Source: Macrophomina tecta (lineage: Eukaryota; Ascomycota; Dothideomycetes; Botryosphaeriales; Botryosphaeriaceae). Taken from it: a stretch of 64,000 nucleotides of DNA. How positions within the stretch are numbered: the first letter of the stretch is position 1; every line of letters begins with the position of its first letter. Below the pieces are notes generated by a model. The model was not told the DNA's origin. It ran no database searches and saw nothing but the letters and a program-made list of their open reading frames with translations. The position numbers and the translations under genes are program-made. Location: assembly GCA_024180945.1 (NCBI GenBank), contig JAKSGN010000036.1:434001-498000 (forward strand), in the 5' to 3' direction. This document shows, in pieces, positions 45,272 to 58,398 of the stretch.

Positions 45272-48200
45272 ATGGCGACTATCAAGGCTATAGAAGGCCG
45301 CTCTGTATGTCTTGCGTATCGCGCTGTCTGAATAGATCATCTGCTGACCTAGCGTGCCCCAGATTCATCAAATCCAATCCGGGCAGGTTATCGTCGATCT
45401 CTGTTCCGTCGTGAAAGAGCTCGTCGAGAACAGCTTGGACGCCGGTGCCACATCGATTGACGTCCGCTTCAAGAACAATGGCCTCGATTCCATCGAAGTT
45501 CAGGACAATGGCCACGGCATATCCCCCGACGACTACGAGACCATTGGTGCGCAGCTCTCTGCGTGAGCCCTTCCATCTGCGACGCTAATGCCATGTCGCA
45601 GCCCTGAAGCACTACACCTCCAAGCTCTCCACCTACAATGACCTGTCTTCCCTCCAGACCTTCGGCTTTCGCGGCGAAGCTTTGTCCTCGCTGTGCGCCC
45701 TCTCTCGTTTCCACATTCTTACTGCCCGCGCCAGCGACGGACCCAGGGGCACCCGCCTCGACTTCGAGACTTCAGGAAAGCTGAAGGGTACCTCCGTCGT
45801 GGCAAGCCAGAAAGGAACAACAGTAGCGGTCGAAAACCTCTTCTATAACCTGCCAGTCAGAAGACGAGAGCTGGAGAAGAACATCAAGAGAGAGTATGGT
45901 AAAGTGCTGGGTCTGCTGCACGCATATGCCTGTATCAGTGTCGGTGTCAGGTTTGCTGTGAGCAACCAGGCTGCAAAGGGGTATGAATTTCGAATAGCAA
46001 GCAAGTGAAATGCTAAGTATCAGCAGAAAGAAGGTCTCAGTTTTCTCGACCAAAGCCAACCCTACGACCCGCGAGAATATTGCCAACGTGTACGGCGCGA
46101 AGACTCTGCTGGCTCTGATCCCGCTCGACCTTACCCTCGAGATGACCCCGACAGCCACAGGTACCCAAAGCACAAAGAATGGTAGCGCTCAAGACGACAC
46201 AAACTCTAGAGAGGTTCGCATCAAGGGTCACATCTCTCGTCCAGTGTTTGGCGAGGGAAGACAAACACCAGATCGCCAGATGTTCTTCGTCAACTCTAGG
46301 CCTTGCGCTTTGCCTCAGGTTTCCAAGGCTGTAAATGAAGTCTACAAGTCTTTCAATGTCACGCAATCTCCCTTCATCTTCGCTGACCTTGTCATGGACA
46401 CGAACGCGTACGATGTCAATGTTTCACCCGATAAGCGTACTATTCTACTCCATGACCAAACCGCATTGTTGGAGGCGCTCAAGGCGGCTTTGGTTCGGTT
46501 GTTCGACGAGCATGACCAAAGCGTACCGCAGGCGCAGCTGGGGGTTAAGAAGCTTTCTCAATTCAAGCCATTAAACATGGTCCGCAAATCATCAACACCT
46601 CATGACTCAGAGAGTGGAGGAGAGGCGCCAACTACTCTTAGCGACGATGGTGAGGGTTTGGATAAAGAATCTGCTACACCCCGATTCAGCGAGAGGAGCA
46701 ACTCGAATGTCAGCTTGACTCGACGGTTTGTCGACTCAGATGTAACAAGCCGGAGTCAGCTTCTACGACCGGATCCACGTCGACAGAAGAGCGAAGGGGC
46801 TTCGAGGGACAAGCAAAAGCTTGCTAGGTTTCTGGCGGAGGACGATCATGGTGCAGGGGAGGAGGCGTTGCAACGGGAGGCAGAGGAAATGCATGATGAA
46901 TCCTCATCTCAACCGCAAACTAAGGCGCTGCCCCGTGCAGTCCAGGACTTCAATGACCGGATTGCAAGCCAGGAAGCCAATTCCGCTAAGAAGCATCTTC
47001 TGGAAGCAAACAATTCGCCTAGGGCGGATGAAGGCGAGAAGGAACTGGAAGAAAATGTGGATGAGGCGGAGCCCAGGATCCCAATAATCAAGACGCAATC
47101 ACAGAAGAACTTCCAAGGGCCGATCCAGAATGCTTTCGACCGGATGCGTCCGAAACGTGCCCCAGCGGAGACAGCAACGATTACGATTGGCGACAAGACT
47201 ACCACCATGAAAATCGGAACACCTAAGGCTAAAAGACGGAGGATACATATACCGAAACATGATTTAAAAGGAGGCATGTTACCATCGCCAGGCAAAAGTT
47301 CGGGATTTGTAAGCAGTCTCAAACTGTTTGCTGCTCCTGGTACCCAGGTGGAAGATGAGGATGACGAGATTGAGGATGATGAGGACGGATCTACAGCTGA
47401 AGATGTTTGTAGTGATGTCGGACAGGATGACGAAGAGGCTCCCACTTCATCTGCTCCGAATGACGCAGACGTTAACAGTGATGTGGATATGGCTAGTGCT
47501 GACGACAGAGGGCCTGATGATCGTCTACAGGACAGTTCGTCCAAGAAGGACATGGACGAAGCAGGCTCCGGAAGAGAAAGTAGAGACGGTAGCGAAGATG
47601 CCGAGAATCAGCCTCGGGAAGAATCCCCTCTATTTGTAACGCAAGATGAGGAATCTGACGGGGAGTACCTCGATGAGGAAGAAAAGAAGGCAAAAGAGGA
47701 TGCGCGCGTTGCCGAGATCATTGCGAAAGCTGAAGAAACAGCTGCTCGACCGACGCAAAATTACTTGGAGCGCGCGACCAACATTCTTAAAGGAAGAATC
47801 AGGAAAGCTCCAACCTTGCAACTGATCCAGAATCTGGAGACTTCGGTGGCGAAGATTGAACACACTCTATCCCAGCTCACAGAACAGCTTGAGGTGTTTG
47901 CGAGGTATTCTGGTGCGGACGGAGATATGCCGGGTAGCAATACTGACCAGAGTCCGGAAGAACGCCTCTCGTTGACAGTCTCGAAGTCAGACTTTGGCCG
48001 CATGCGCATCATCGGCCAGTTCAATCTCGGCTTCATCTTAGCCGTCCGCCCTGGGTCCGATGTTCTCTCTAAATCTACGACAGATCCAACCTCCACACCC
48101 GCGCCTTGTACAATCTCCAACGCGGACGAGCTTTTCATTATAGATCAGCATGCTTCGGATGAGAAGATCAACTTTGAACGCCTTACCAACACTACAATCC

Positions 48201-48757
48201 TCGCGCCGCAGCGCCTCGTCCATCCCCATACTCTCGACTTGACTGCCATCGAAGAAGAGATAATCCTCTCCCACCCTTCTGCCTTCGCAGCCAATGGCTT
48301 CCAACTCACAACCGACACCAGTGGCGAAGCACCAGTAGGCAATCGCTGTAGCCTCCTCGGCCTGCCTGTCTCCAAAGAGACCACTTTCACCGTCTCTGAC
48401 CTGGAAGAGCTCATCACGCTGCTGAGCGAGTCGTCGCTCTCCCCAGAGAAAGAAAGCAGCATACCTCGCCCGAGCAAGGTCCGCAAGATGCTGGCGATGC
48501 GGGCGTGTAGGAGTAGCATTATGATCGGTAAGACGCTCACGCAGAGGCAGATGGAGAGGGTTGTCAGAGATATGGGAGCGATTGATAAGCCGTGGAATTG
48601 TCCGCATGGAAGGCCGACGATGAGACATTTGGCGACATTGGGGCAGTGGGAGGGATGGAAGGAAGGGGATGGGATTGTGGGGCTGGGGGAGGGAAGGAAA
48701 GCCGTTGGCACTGATTGGAAGGGGTTTTTGAAGGGGGATAGGAGGGGTGGGGAATGA
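45272..48757 (+). CDS. PMS1: DNA mismatch repair protein PMS1 (MutL homologue)
   Basis: Exons are 45272-45304, 45363-45546, 45602-45980 and 46027-48757, giving 1108 aa. The GHKL ATPase domain shows [15 protein letters not shown] with the catalytic Glu and Asn, DNGHGI and [12 protein letters not shown]. Then come NLPVRRREL and the transducer motif [12 protein letters not shown] long acidic, poorly ordered linker of over 450 residues follows. The C-terminal endonuclease domain has [12 protein letters not shown] (the DQHAxxExxxxE metal motif), [10 protein letters not shown] and [11 protein letters not shown], so nicking activity is expected. Pms1 acts with Mlh1 as MutL-alpha after MutS recognises a mismatch. 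The 11-codon first exon [11 protein letters not shown] is short but conserved in style. Confidence 0.95.
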
Positions 48758-51667
48758 CCATTGGGAGCGGGGGATTGCGGAGCAGGACCGTGACAGGTTA
48801 CAAGGTTGTAGGTACAGTTACTTGTACAGGCTTCAGCATTACAGTGATGTAAATGATAAAGTAGACCACAGTTAGTCTGGCCCGCGCAACTTGTATCTTC
48901 CTCGAGCACAGTTGTTCTCTGTTCCAAGGGTTCAGCATTCTTCAGGCCTTAATACTAATGCCTGATGCCACAATAGGCAGAAGTGGCCGCCGTGGTGGGG
49001 CGGGTGCAGTGCCGTTGAACCACCTGGCGGCTTAAGCTTTTGTTGTGCGGGTGTTGGTGTCACGGTATGTAGCTAATCCGTCTCCTTTATCGTTTTACCG
49101 CACCCTCTGCGGGAGGATCAGACACAGAAGCGAACAGACAATGTCACCTTCTTTCATGCTCTAGCTGTGCCATCCACGTGTCTGGGATTCGCCTTCCAGA
49201 GGTACAATCAACACAACCGCGGACGCGTCTCTCGGCCCAGGCGTCATTCCGTTCGGATCCGACACCACAATATCCGACCACCTTAGCTGTGCACGCTCCG
49301 CAGACACGAGTCAATTGGTTGGCATTCCCGTCAGATTTGCGTCAAGGCATATATGAAGAGGTGAGTTTAGTGGTTACGGACCAGGAAGCCGACCTGGACT
49401 TCTGCGAATACCATGGTCTTTCAACAAAAAGAGCACACTCAACGCCCCTGTAGTGTGCTATATACTCTAAAGTCTCTGAGTACTTCTACTATACAGCCCG
49501 GTTTTCCATCGGGCACGACTATGTCAAAGGCCTAGCAGCTCGACAGAAATTTCTCTGTGCACCATCTCACTCCTCACGGACCTCGTTGTGCATCTCAGAG
49601 TCGCAACTTGCACCAGCAATTTTGGACACCAAAGCCAAATTTCCGAGCGCTCCATCATGGAACAGGCGGTACACGCATGGTTCACTACTGCGCCGCGCAT
49701 CAAGGCGCACCTCACCTGCTCGGTGCGTCCGCAACTGTGCTTTATATGTAATGCTGACGACTTGGACGTGGGCGAGCAGGTAATTGAGCCCTTTCCGGGC
49801 TCTTCCGATGGAAACTTTTTGCTGACCATATGGAGCGTCCGACTAGGCCGTCAGCTTGGTTAAGCTATTCTTGCACTTGCTCGCAGAACAGCGGAATCGG
49901 CTCCTGGAACCAAACAGCGCGCTCCGTTCCGCTTGTGATAAATGCCGTGTGAGATCTCGATACACACTCTGGATTCCACTGACGCGGTGAAGCCGTATTG
50001 CAAAGCCCAATGGGCGCGGACTGAGCTGGTAAAGAAGGGATCCTATTTCTTCCGCCGCACACCTTGTGAATGTGGGGGTTTACCGCTCCGTGAAAATGTC
50101 TTCAGGACGGCACCACGCCTAGAAAATCCAAGACTGCCCCCCCACCCGGGCACGGCTGGTTTTTTACGCGGCATGATTACGTTGCTAGTACCTTGTACTC
50201 GTTCTCAGTAGCTTTCCCATGTGTACTTTGCCGATTACCTGTATTCGATGGATGACCGGGGCGGCAGGCACCTAAACCCCTTTTTTTTTGGTTGGCGCAT
50301 GCCGTGCGAGCGGTTGAGCACCATTATGATGTTATGTTTTTGTGTCGTGGAGCCGTGGGCCGCATTGAGCCCGCTGGGATATTTTGTCGTCGATGCTGCA
50401 TGGCCGGCGCTTTGGTTCAAGGGCTGTCTCCATCGCATGCCGAACGGCAGGAATACGATGGCGGATATGATGCGCAAGCTCAATCGAGCCTGTGAGGAGT
50501 TTTTGATGGGGAAGGCGGACGCGGGCGGGTGCAATGAGCCTCGGTATAGCCCGAAGAGGCTGGAACTGGTAGCTCGATCCGCGGCACAGCCTGTGGCTGG
50601 CGCTATACCATGGCTGTCGGGTGTAGACTTGGCGGCCTTGGGGGAAAGAGAAAAGAAAAGGACAAGAAGAAGTGGTATTCCATTGGCTTCCCCCGCGCCT
50701 GATGGGCCGCTGGCGGCTGATATAACCCAGCCATCGAGGCATCCCACATGCGCGAACAGAGACGGGGTTATGAGACAACTGCCGAGATGTGGCCTTTTCG
50801 TTAAACTTGCGACCCATTTTTGGTCCTCCCTTTTAACTTACACATCATTCTGTGTACAGACCCATTCATCGATCCGCTCAGTGGCCGTTCTCGGTACATT
50901 CTCTCTACTTGGTCAGCCACAATACTGTGCAGACCTCATAAAAAGGTGTGCCAATTTATAACGTCAGCTACGTTTGTCCTCGGATAGAATAACCTTTGCT
51001 ATTTCTCTAAGGGAATTGCAAGCGACCTCGTATTTATCGGGCCATTTCGTATAACATTTAGCTTTTCGAGGATGTTGCAAACTTTATTTCGGTCAAAACG
51101 GCAACATAAGTCAAGCACAATTTACGACGTTAAGCCTGATAAGGTCCAAACCGGCTGCTTATCCTGTTACCTCTCCGGGCTGAGCCTTACCATCCGCAGG
51201 CCATCCTAAGCTTGCATTTAATTGTGGCTCCAACAAAATGACGTGATATGTCCAGATGGCTATTTGAAGAGTCAGGCATTGCAAGCACTCATTTTCGACT
51301 GGATTCGGCTCAACGTCTTCCGTGATCCCTCGTGTCTCTCGGCTTTCAAGGTAGCCCGGCAGATTGCGACGTAGGCTTTCTGCGAGAAGTAGAAGAGCAG
51401 CGGAGCGCAGAGGACAGTTCGAAGAGAGTGGAAATGTGACTAGGGAGGAACAAAAGGGCGTAAAGTAGAGCACGGCCTCGGAGAGAAGCACTGCCTCATC
51501 CAGATATCAGGATCTCCGAATATACGCTCCGAGCGTCCATGCCACCCTTTGCACCGCCGTACCCGCTGCCAACCCTTTCCGACATTTCTGCAATTCTCCT
51601 TATGCCAGCCGTCTGACTCAGTCTCAAATTAGAGCACGGAATCAGCGGAAAAGCTGGGGGGCTGTGG
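48758..51667. other. Gene-poor stretch with no firm gene
   Basis: About 2.9 kb. A frame at 49178-49453 contains NWLAFPSDLRQGIYEE, faintly like the start of a fungal 2EXR/F-box-like domain, but it ends quickly and could be a relic. A 246-codon frame near 50221-50961 lacks an ATG-supported conserved start and any domain. I do not annotate either as a gene. Confidence 0.4.
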
Positions 51668-51674
51668 TATAAAA
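51668..51674 (+). promoter_or_regulatory. TATA box of the secreted cysteine-rich protein gene
   Basis: TATAAAA lies 120 nt upstream of the start codon at 51788, and an A-rich sequence (ataaaaATG) immediately precedes the ATG. Both suit an inducible, well-translated small secreted-protein gene. Confidence 0.5.
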
Positions 51675-51787
51675 GCGGACGGCAACTGCAGAGATGGCGA
51701 GATTTCCTCCAAGCATCGCAACACCTCCACTCACTCCTTCTCTCATTACCTGATCCAAGAAGCGTAAGGGATACAAAAAGAATAAAA

Positions 51788-52310
51788 ATGCTCCCTAGTG
51801 CCTTGCTTCTAGGCGCCCTTGCGTCCGTCGTCCTCGCGGCCGACAACCACAGGGCTGGCGCAGCCGGCACCGCCTGTGCCGCCAACAGCGACTGCTCGTC
51901 GTACATCTGTAGCAACGGCGTCTGCCTCGACTATCTGGGCAAAGGCGAACAGTGCACCTTCGACCTCAACTGCGGCGGCGACTTCGTATGCGTCACCCAG
52001 CCCGAGGGCCGCGGCGAGTGCGGCATGTGCATAGATGCGTGGGGTATGTCTTGTTCTTCCTGCTGAGGAAAAAAAGAAGGTTAACTGACTGTGTTGGGAT
52101 AAAACTAGAGCCATGCTACGGCGGCAGGGACAGCCGGGCGCCAAACAATGGTTGCTGCAGTGGTCTTGTCTGTGGTGGTAAGTCCGCGTTCTGCTTCCGA
52201 TACGCGTCTCTCTTGCTGATGCTGACGTGCTGCTGCGCACAGCCAACGAGGACTCCCCCACGCTGCGCATCTGCCGCCCGCCGGACCTCAACCCCGGCAC
52301 CTCCAGTTAG
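51788..52310 (+). CDS. Small secreted cysteine-rich protein, effector-like
   Basis: Exons are 51788-52043, 52109-52177 and 52243-52310, giving 130 aa. A clear signal peptide (MLPSALLLGALASVVLAA) precedes a mature chain of about 112 residues with 14 cysteines. Cys spacing falls into two parts. The first is TACAANSDCSSYICSNGVC plus a second similar block (EQCTFDLNCGGDFVC, GECGMC). The second, after intron 1, is a knottin-like EPCYGG...GCCSGLVC...RIC. The first part resembles EGF-like or dickkopf-style Cys-rich repeats by spacing only. The protein is probably extracellular with up to seven disulfides. I do not recognise a named family. An effector or wall/adhesion role is inference from size, secretion and Cys content. 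The gene-poor setting also fits. Confidence 0.78.
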
Positions 52311-54196
52311 GTTCCGGAAGAACAGGGCAAACTGCTTTAAGCTCTTTCTCTTATTCCAGATAGTGTCGGTCATCAGGATTACGGATCTTTGGTCAAAAGT
52401 CATAGATAGCGTGAACATACAATCAATTAGCAAACCGTAACAGAATAGTCATGTTAATGCTGAAACTCAAGAGACCTAAAATGATCCGGTCTTGTTCCGT
52501 TTGGAGTGAACTGGGACAAGGGAAGAAACTCAGCCAAACGGTACGATGAGCCAAACACAATTTTCACTGACTCAAAATACCGGTGCAGACACGTAAACAT
52601 GGAAAATAAACTTCAAATGATGATTGTGATTGCTTCTATATTCTCGATTCTGCACACCAGATTTCAAGCACTTTAAAAGAGGGGGAAATAGAGATGGCAA
52701 ACGGCCGTCGACCGCAACGAAAATGGGCGAACAAAGCATTAACTAGGAATAAAATAACAACAACTCCTGGATTACCTGACCATCAACCACCATACTTAGC
52801 TTGCATAGCGCTTGAAGCTGAACTCCTTATTGTTAAGCGTGAGTTGTCGTTGGCCGGGTGCGTAGATGTTATTCGTACTATGCTCAACGCAGTGGCGGGA
52901 GGTGATTGGGTGAATCGGGCGGACCAGCCATGAACACTTGAAAGAAAACCTGACAGACTTACCTACGAAGACGGCAGCGGAAGCTCTCAGCAAGCTTGAT
53001 CGAGCTAATAACCTTGATGGAGTCTAATCCGCTGAAACTTTGTGGAGGGGGTTTTAGTCTTATTTCGGTTGAGGTTAATGATTCATTCGAGGTACATACA
53101 GCATCGCGTTTGGACGGTAACTTGGAAGTCCGTTGATGCTCGGCAAAATCGGGGTTCCAAGAACGCCGTCATCACTGTCGTGACGGCGTCTTTGGTTGCG
53201 TCCACGGGATGCGGGCTTGGCAGAGCCATTTTCGAAGTAAGGCCTCCGGTGATGGGCAAGGTAAGGTGGACGTTCTTGAATAGCATGACGAGGAAAGCAA
53301 AAGGATGAGTGAGGGACGTGCAGAGGTAGTCAGAAGCGCTTGAGAAAACTGTGATTCACCAAGTATGGTTTGATACATACTTTCTTTTCTTAGTCGAAGC
53401 AGACTGAAGCTGCACTGCGGTTTCTGTGTTCAAATTTCACGATGAGTTCGGTACCAAATTCGACTTGTGTCTTCCTTCGGTGCTCTTTCTGCTGCTCGAG
53501 TTCTGATTTTTGGAGCATAATTGGCTTGGTATTGTACTCTGTAAGACAGGCCACAATATTTTTAGGTCCGGCTGAACGGCCATCGCTGCAGCAGAGAGGG
53601 GGAGGCGATTGATACCAGCTCACCCTCTTAAGCTTAAGTTTTGGTTGCCTGCCTCAAATGCGGCTAAGGCGGAAAGTTTCGGGAGGGCTGTTGCTTACTC
53701 GGCCAGGTACACAGGGACGAACTTACAGTAGAGAGGACCGAAGTTTTGCAAGTACCAGAAATGTGCTGTCCCATTTGTTCATGTGCAAGGGCTTCGAAAG
53801 ATGAGACCACGTTAACCCTTACGCGATCTTACAGCTGAACTGTGCTAAAGTTCATCTTAAGCTGTGAACAATTAATGTGCCTTGGGCATACTGAGAATTC
53901 GACCATTCCCGACTCGACATCTTCCATTTTCCGTACAGTCACCCGCTCGCAGATGGTTTACTGGGAGCCAGAAATACCATTATATTAGACCCGCATAAAG
54001 TTTTAGCGCTACTAATTCAAATAATGCTATAATGTATTGGTATAAAGCCCCCCGACGTAGCCACACCCTCAGACTTTCCTTTGACATTTGAGAACCATCA
54101 CCGCAGTAACGCCCCCAAAGATCAAAAAAAAAAAAGAAAAAAAAAACTCAGGCATCCAACAGTGCTCTTTCAAGCACTGAATCCGTCAAAGACGAT
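52311..54196. other. Gene-poor, relatively AT-rich stretch
   Basis: No gene is supported. Frames are short and without domains. A short A-rich run lies near 54124-54146, just before the 3' end of the membrane-protein gene. Confidence 0.45.
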
Positions 54197-55981
54197 TTAT
54201 AGCCAGCTGTTCCACAGAGCTCTCACTAAATTGGTCTCCGATGATGTCTCTGCACTTCTACCGGCGTCCTTCGCCTCATCCTCCAAACCCAAGAAATCCT
54301 CATCGTACCTTGCCTCCGTCACCGTCACATCTACCCTCTTCTCGACTTTGATTCCCATCTCTAGGTCCGCACTACCAGCTGAGTCACCCTTCGCACAAGC
54401 CCTCAACACCTCATTCGGATCGCCAAACAAACTACCCCTCCCTACACTGGCCGAGTAACCCCCCCTCAAGCTGCCCATCCGCCGCAACCCTCCTCTCTGC
54501 ACCCTCTCGCCCCCCTCTACCAACGACGCGTTATCATCATCTCTCCTCCTCAGCGCCTCCCGAGACTCCATTGCATCTCTATAGCTCTCCATCTCATATG
54601 CTCGCTGCTCGCTCAGACTGACTACCCCGCCCTCGCCCACGCACGCGAAACTCGTGTTATTGTTCCCAACCCCACCGCTACCACCATTTTTCCTGCCCAC
54701 ATGCAAGTGTACTTTCTGACGCGACTTACCGCCGGCCGAGTGCGATGAGAAGCCCGAGACGGCGAGCACCTTGCGGAAGAAGAGCTTGAGGGCGGGTGCG
54801 CTGGCGCAGATGATGGCCATGTGCGCCTCCACCGCCGTCCAGGCCCAGACGGGCCCGGCTTCCCAGGCGATGTCGTAGGTGGAGGTGTAGAGGGGGTGGA
54901 TGTAGACGATGCGGAGGATGCCGGTGATGCAGATGCTAGGGTCAGCGCGCAGCGTCAGTATCTTTCCCATCTGGTTCCCCCCCCCTTATGGTAGGTCTCT
55001 GGTGGCAGTTGGCGGGAGATGATTTGTGCTTACAAGATACCCACGCTGAAAATACACCCAAGCGCGATCTTCTGCCGCCGCGGGATTTGCAGCTTCCGAA
55101 ACAGCAGCAGCGGCAACCCGCACGCCAGGACGTCCTGCATCACGCTGATGGCGCTGGCGGACAGCATGACCGCGCCCTCGTTGAAGCAGTGCCAGTGATG
55201 CGTCCGCGACCAGAGCGGGTCGACCTGGTTCCAGTAGGCGACGAGGGGCGTGCAGCCGAGGAAGGTGGTCAGGATGAAGGTGAGCATGTAGCCGATCACG
55301 AAGGCCATGCTGGCCCAGACGGTGTGGAGAAACCAGCGCTCGATAGTGTTGATGGCCATGCGCCTGTAGAAGCATAGGATCGACAGCTTGGTCAGGCTGG
55401 TGCTGAGGATGTAGAAGTTGGAGATGGAAAAGATGATCTGGGGTTAGGTTGGGTCAGTGGTGAGCGTTGGAGTGGTGGCATTCTTCGCGTATACGCACTT
55501 CGCGGCTCCGGACGGCTAGGTCGATGGTCAGGTCCCATACGTGTCTGATGAGCTTTAGATGACTCCCCAAATTGTACGCGGCAGACGGTGCGGCTTACCG
55601 GTCAAATCCGTACAGCCGGTCGGCTGCGTGGTGTGTTAGCAACTACCAGATGCCGGCAATGGGTTCAGATAGAATGCTCACCGAGACATATCGAGACAGC
55701 AAGGCCTGTTGTTGGAATCTGTGGCATTCAGAATTAGATATCGCAGTTATGCTGGAACGGCACTTGCGCACCATTGCAAGAAATATGAAAAAGTCATCCA
55801 GCCCTGCACTACGCTGGGCATATAAACGGGCATATATCCTTCCAAGCACAACTGATAGCGTGACGAAGTACAAAGTGGCGACCACGATGACCAGCATGGG
55901 CCCCCGGCGGATGCCGTGTGGAAATGAATCAGTCTCCCAAGCCAAAACGAGCTCCGCCGGCGGATGGAGGCCGCCCGGCAT
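54197..55981 (-). CDS. Fungal rhodopsin-domain (PTH11-like) integral membrane protein
   Basis: Exons in transcript order are 55981-55772, 55718-55682, 55623-55599, 55544-55499, 55437-55034 and 54935-54197, giving 486 aa. Two of the exons are only 37 and 25 nt. About seven hydrophobic helices are seen: MLVIVVATLYFVTLSVVLGRI; IPTTGLAVSICLADRLYGF; the REIIFSISNFYILSTSL segment; FVIGYMLTFILTTFLGC; the AVMLSASAISVMQDVLACG segment; GILRIVYIH; and the AWTAVEAHMAIICASAP segment. The motifs GLDDFFIFLAM, YGFDRHVWDL, LTKLSILCFYRR and CFNEG are typical of the fungal rhodopsin-domain family that includes PTH11-like receptors. The cytosolic tail of about 150 residues is Gly/Ser- and charge-rich. There is no CFEM domain. 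A surface-sensing role is family-level inference only. Confidence 0.85.
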
Positions 55982-58398
55982 TCTGGCTCAGTTTCTCTTC
56001 TCACGCGGTAGAATTGCCTTCGTTGTTGGAGAGTATCCCTGGAAAGGCGTGGATTTTGTTCAGGTTGTTTAGATAGCAGTGAGAAAGTTAACGAGACTGT
56101 AAAAGCAAGGTAGTGATGGTGAAGACCAATGCGCAAATGGCACAAAAAGTCAGTTCAAGGCCGATAGAGTGGAAAAAAAAAAAAAATTATGGGTAAGGAA
56201 GCAAAGACCTAGGAGCATCGGAAGCGATAGCCTGCCCATGTTAAAGGATATATTTTTGTCGTGGCGCGACGAGGGTTGTCGCCCCATCGGAGACAAGTTG
56301 GTGGACTTACTGGTTGCGCAGTCTCATCCTGCCCCACGCGGCAGAGAAGAAGCAGGTGCCGTGCCCCGTTTTGGTAAGACAAGCTAATCCTAGATCGAGG
56401 CGAATAGGGTCGGAGAAGTGGGCGTTGCTTATTGTGCGTGGGGCTTGAGCCAAGCCTTCCGGTGTGGTTTCACGACGCACGGCCTTGGGCTACTCGTTTC
56501 GGACTTCGTCATGTAAGCGCCGGGGGACAAAAAGCGGGCTTGTGCGAGCTCTCCAGCAAAAGGTGGTGGGCCATCTTTCTTCCTTCCCTCTCGTTTGGAT
56601 GGCGATCGAGGTGGTCGATGCCTGCTGAGAGCCAATCAATCGGGGATCGGAGTGTGCCGTAGTATCAGACAGCTTCAATGCCGTCTCTAACCCGGGTACT
56701 CGGTGCATGGAAGTTTCAAAAAACCTAGTAGCTGCAGATTGTACTAACCGATCTAGTCAATCCGTCCTAGGTGCGTCAGAGGCCTCTAGATGGCTTGCAT
56801 GAGGTGTATGACAATAACCAACTCGTCTGTAGATCTTGTTGAGTTTCACGCAATCAATCAGGAGCCATCCCAGCGGATCGATCGCCAAATCGGGGGGTCC
56901 TTTCACTTGATTAGTGACTTCTTGTGGCGTATCCGTGCCCTTTCACGGATAGGCCATGGCAGCAAACAACAAGCGACAGGGCTGATGGCGTGTCGGGTCA
57001 GCTATCTGCTCTTCAGCGACGCGAATTCGGTACGTTTCCTGTGATTAAAAGGTGCTTACGCCTTCCTGAGGTAACTAGGCACTTTCGGTAGAAGCAAGAT
57101 GTGTGGGGGTAGCGAGAAGGACGGAGGCGGGGAACGCTCAATTGCCGAGAGGATGACAAGACGACAAAGCCGGCCTAGAGCACAGAGCGCGGGGAGGGGC
57201 AGCGCGGCACGGCACGGGAGCTTCCATACACTCTGGCATTGTACAGTCAAGCAAGGCATGAGCAATATTTAGAGGCACGCGCCTGTCAAGGGGATGGACG
57301 GCGCTGAAGGATTATCCGGAGACGCCCCCGGATTTGCATGTGCGGTTTGGGGTAAGCCCTGGCACTCGCCATCGCCATGTCCGCGCCGGCCTACTCCTGC
57401 GTCTCCGCCAATGATATAGTGTTCGATACATCTGGTGCTAGTCACTAGTGCCTAACCAGCAACTAGCTATAAGCAAGCGTACTTGTGAGAACCGACTAAA
57501 GACCCACGAGTTTGCTCACTTAGTGTCGCTTACGCAGCCTAATGTCTGGACAATACTGACCATGATCTCCCCGGTGCTACTGAAGAGACTACTGCATCAT
57601 CTAGGAGAATGATATTTGAGATATTGAGTTTGGTAGAGATCTGGTACTCAAGTATTTCTTGTTCATGCAACAGTCCTGTTGCGATATGCGAGCCTTCACT
57701 ATTAGTGGGCATGTATTTGGTGATGAGACTGTTCGAGACCGCTGAACGCTCAGATGTGCCGCACCAGCACGTGGCCGTCAGAAATCGAAGTTAATATACG
57801 AGCCACAACAAAGGAAATGCATGCCAACTTCAAGACAACCCAAAACCCAAGACAGTCACTTAGCGTCATCACAAGAAAAGCCCACACGTATCACGCCAAT
57901 GTCTCCTTGCTTCTCTTTCACAGTTCGAAAGAAGCAGCATGTGGGGGCCTGAAGTACGGCTAGGCTGCATCTCCGTTACAAGCGACTTTGCTTTTTTTGG
58001 GGTTCTCTCCATTAGCAGTGCGTGGGGATCCTGGCTTGTTTCGAAACCCCGTATCCACGCACCATTGCAGGGGATCGCTTTGTGATCATCAACCTCGACA
58101 ATAGTGAACGTCTCGAAGAGAAACATACTGCTTCATAGTGAATGTCAGTCCGCCCGGATAATCGTGATACAACACAGTGGTTGGCATTGGGTGTCTTTCA
58201 TTCGCCCTTTTAGGTACATGCTGCAGCACGAGCAAGTGAAGCTTCTGTCTTTTCTGTCATCCGCTAAGAGCAGCAGCTGTTGGCTTGCTCTCCCCGTAAC
58301 AACACCAAGACCGATCTAGCGACGAAAGACAATTAACACAAAACAATCGACGCACCCAATCGGCTCCTTGTCGCACTGGGCCCGGCAACGGCCAACCC
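55982..58398. other. Gene-poor stretch upstream of the membrane-protein gene
   Basis: About 2.4 kb without a supported gene. It includes the promoter of the leftward membrane-protein gene, an A-run near 56171-56185 and, at the right end, the 3' flank of the nitrate reductase gene. Confidence 0.45.

Noticed and set aside
50221..50961. 246-codon plus-strand frame in the 48.8-51.7 kb desert
   Set aside because: It starts without a good ATG context, has no domain and no homology I can recall, and has a competing long antisense frame.
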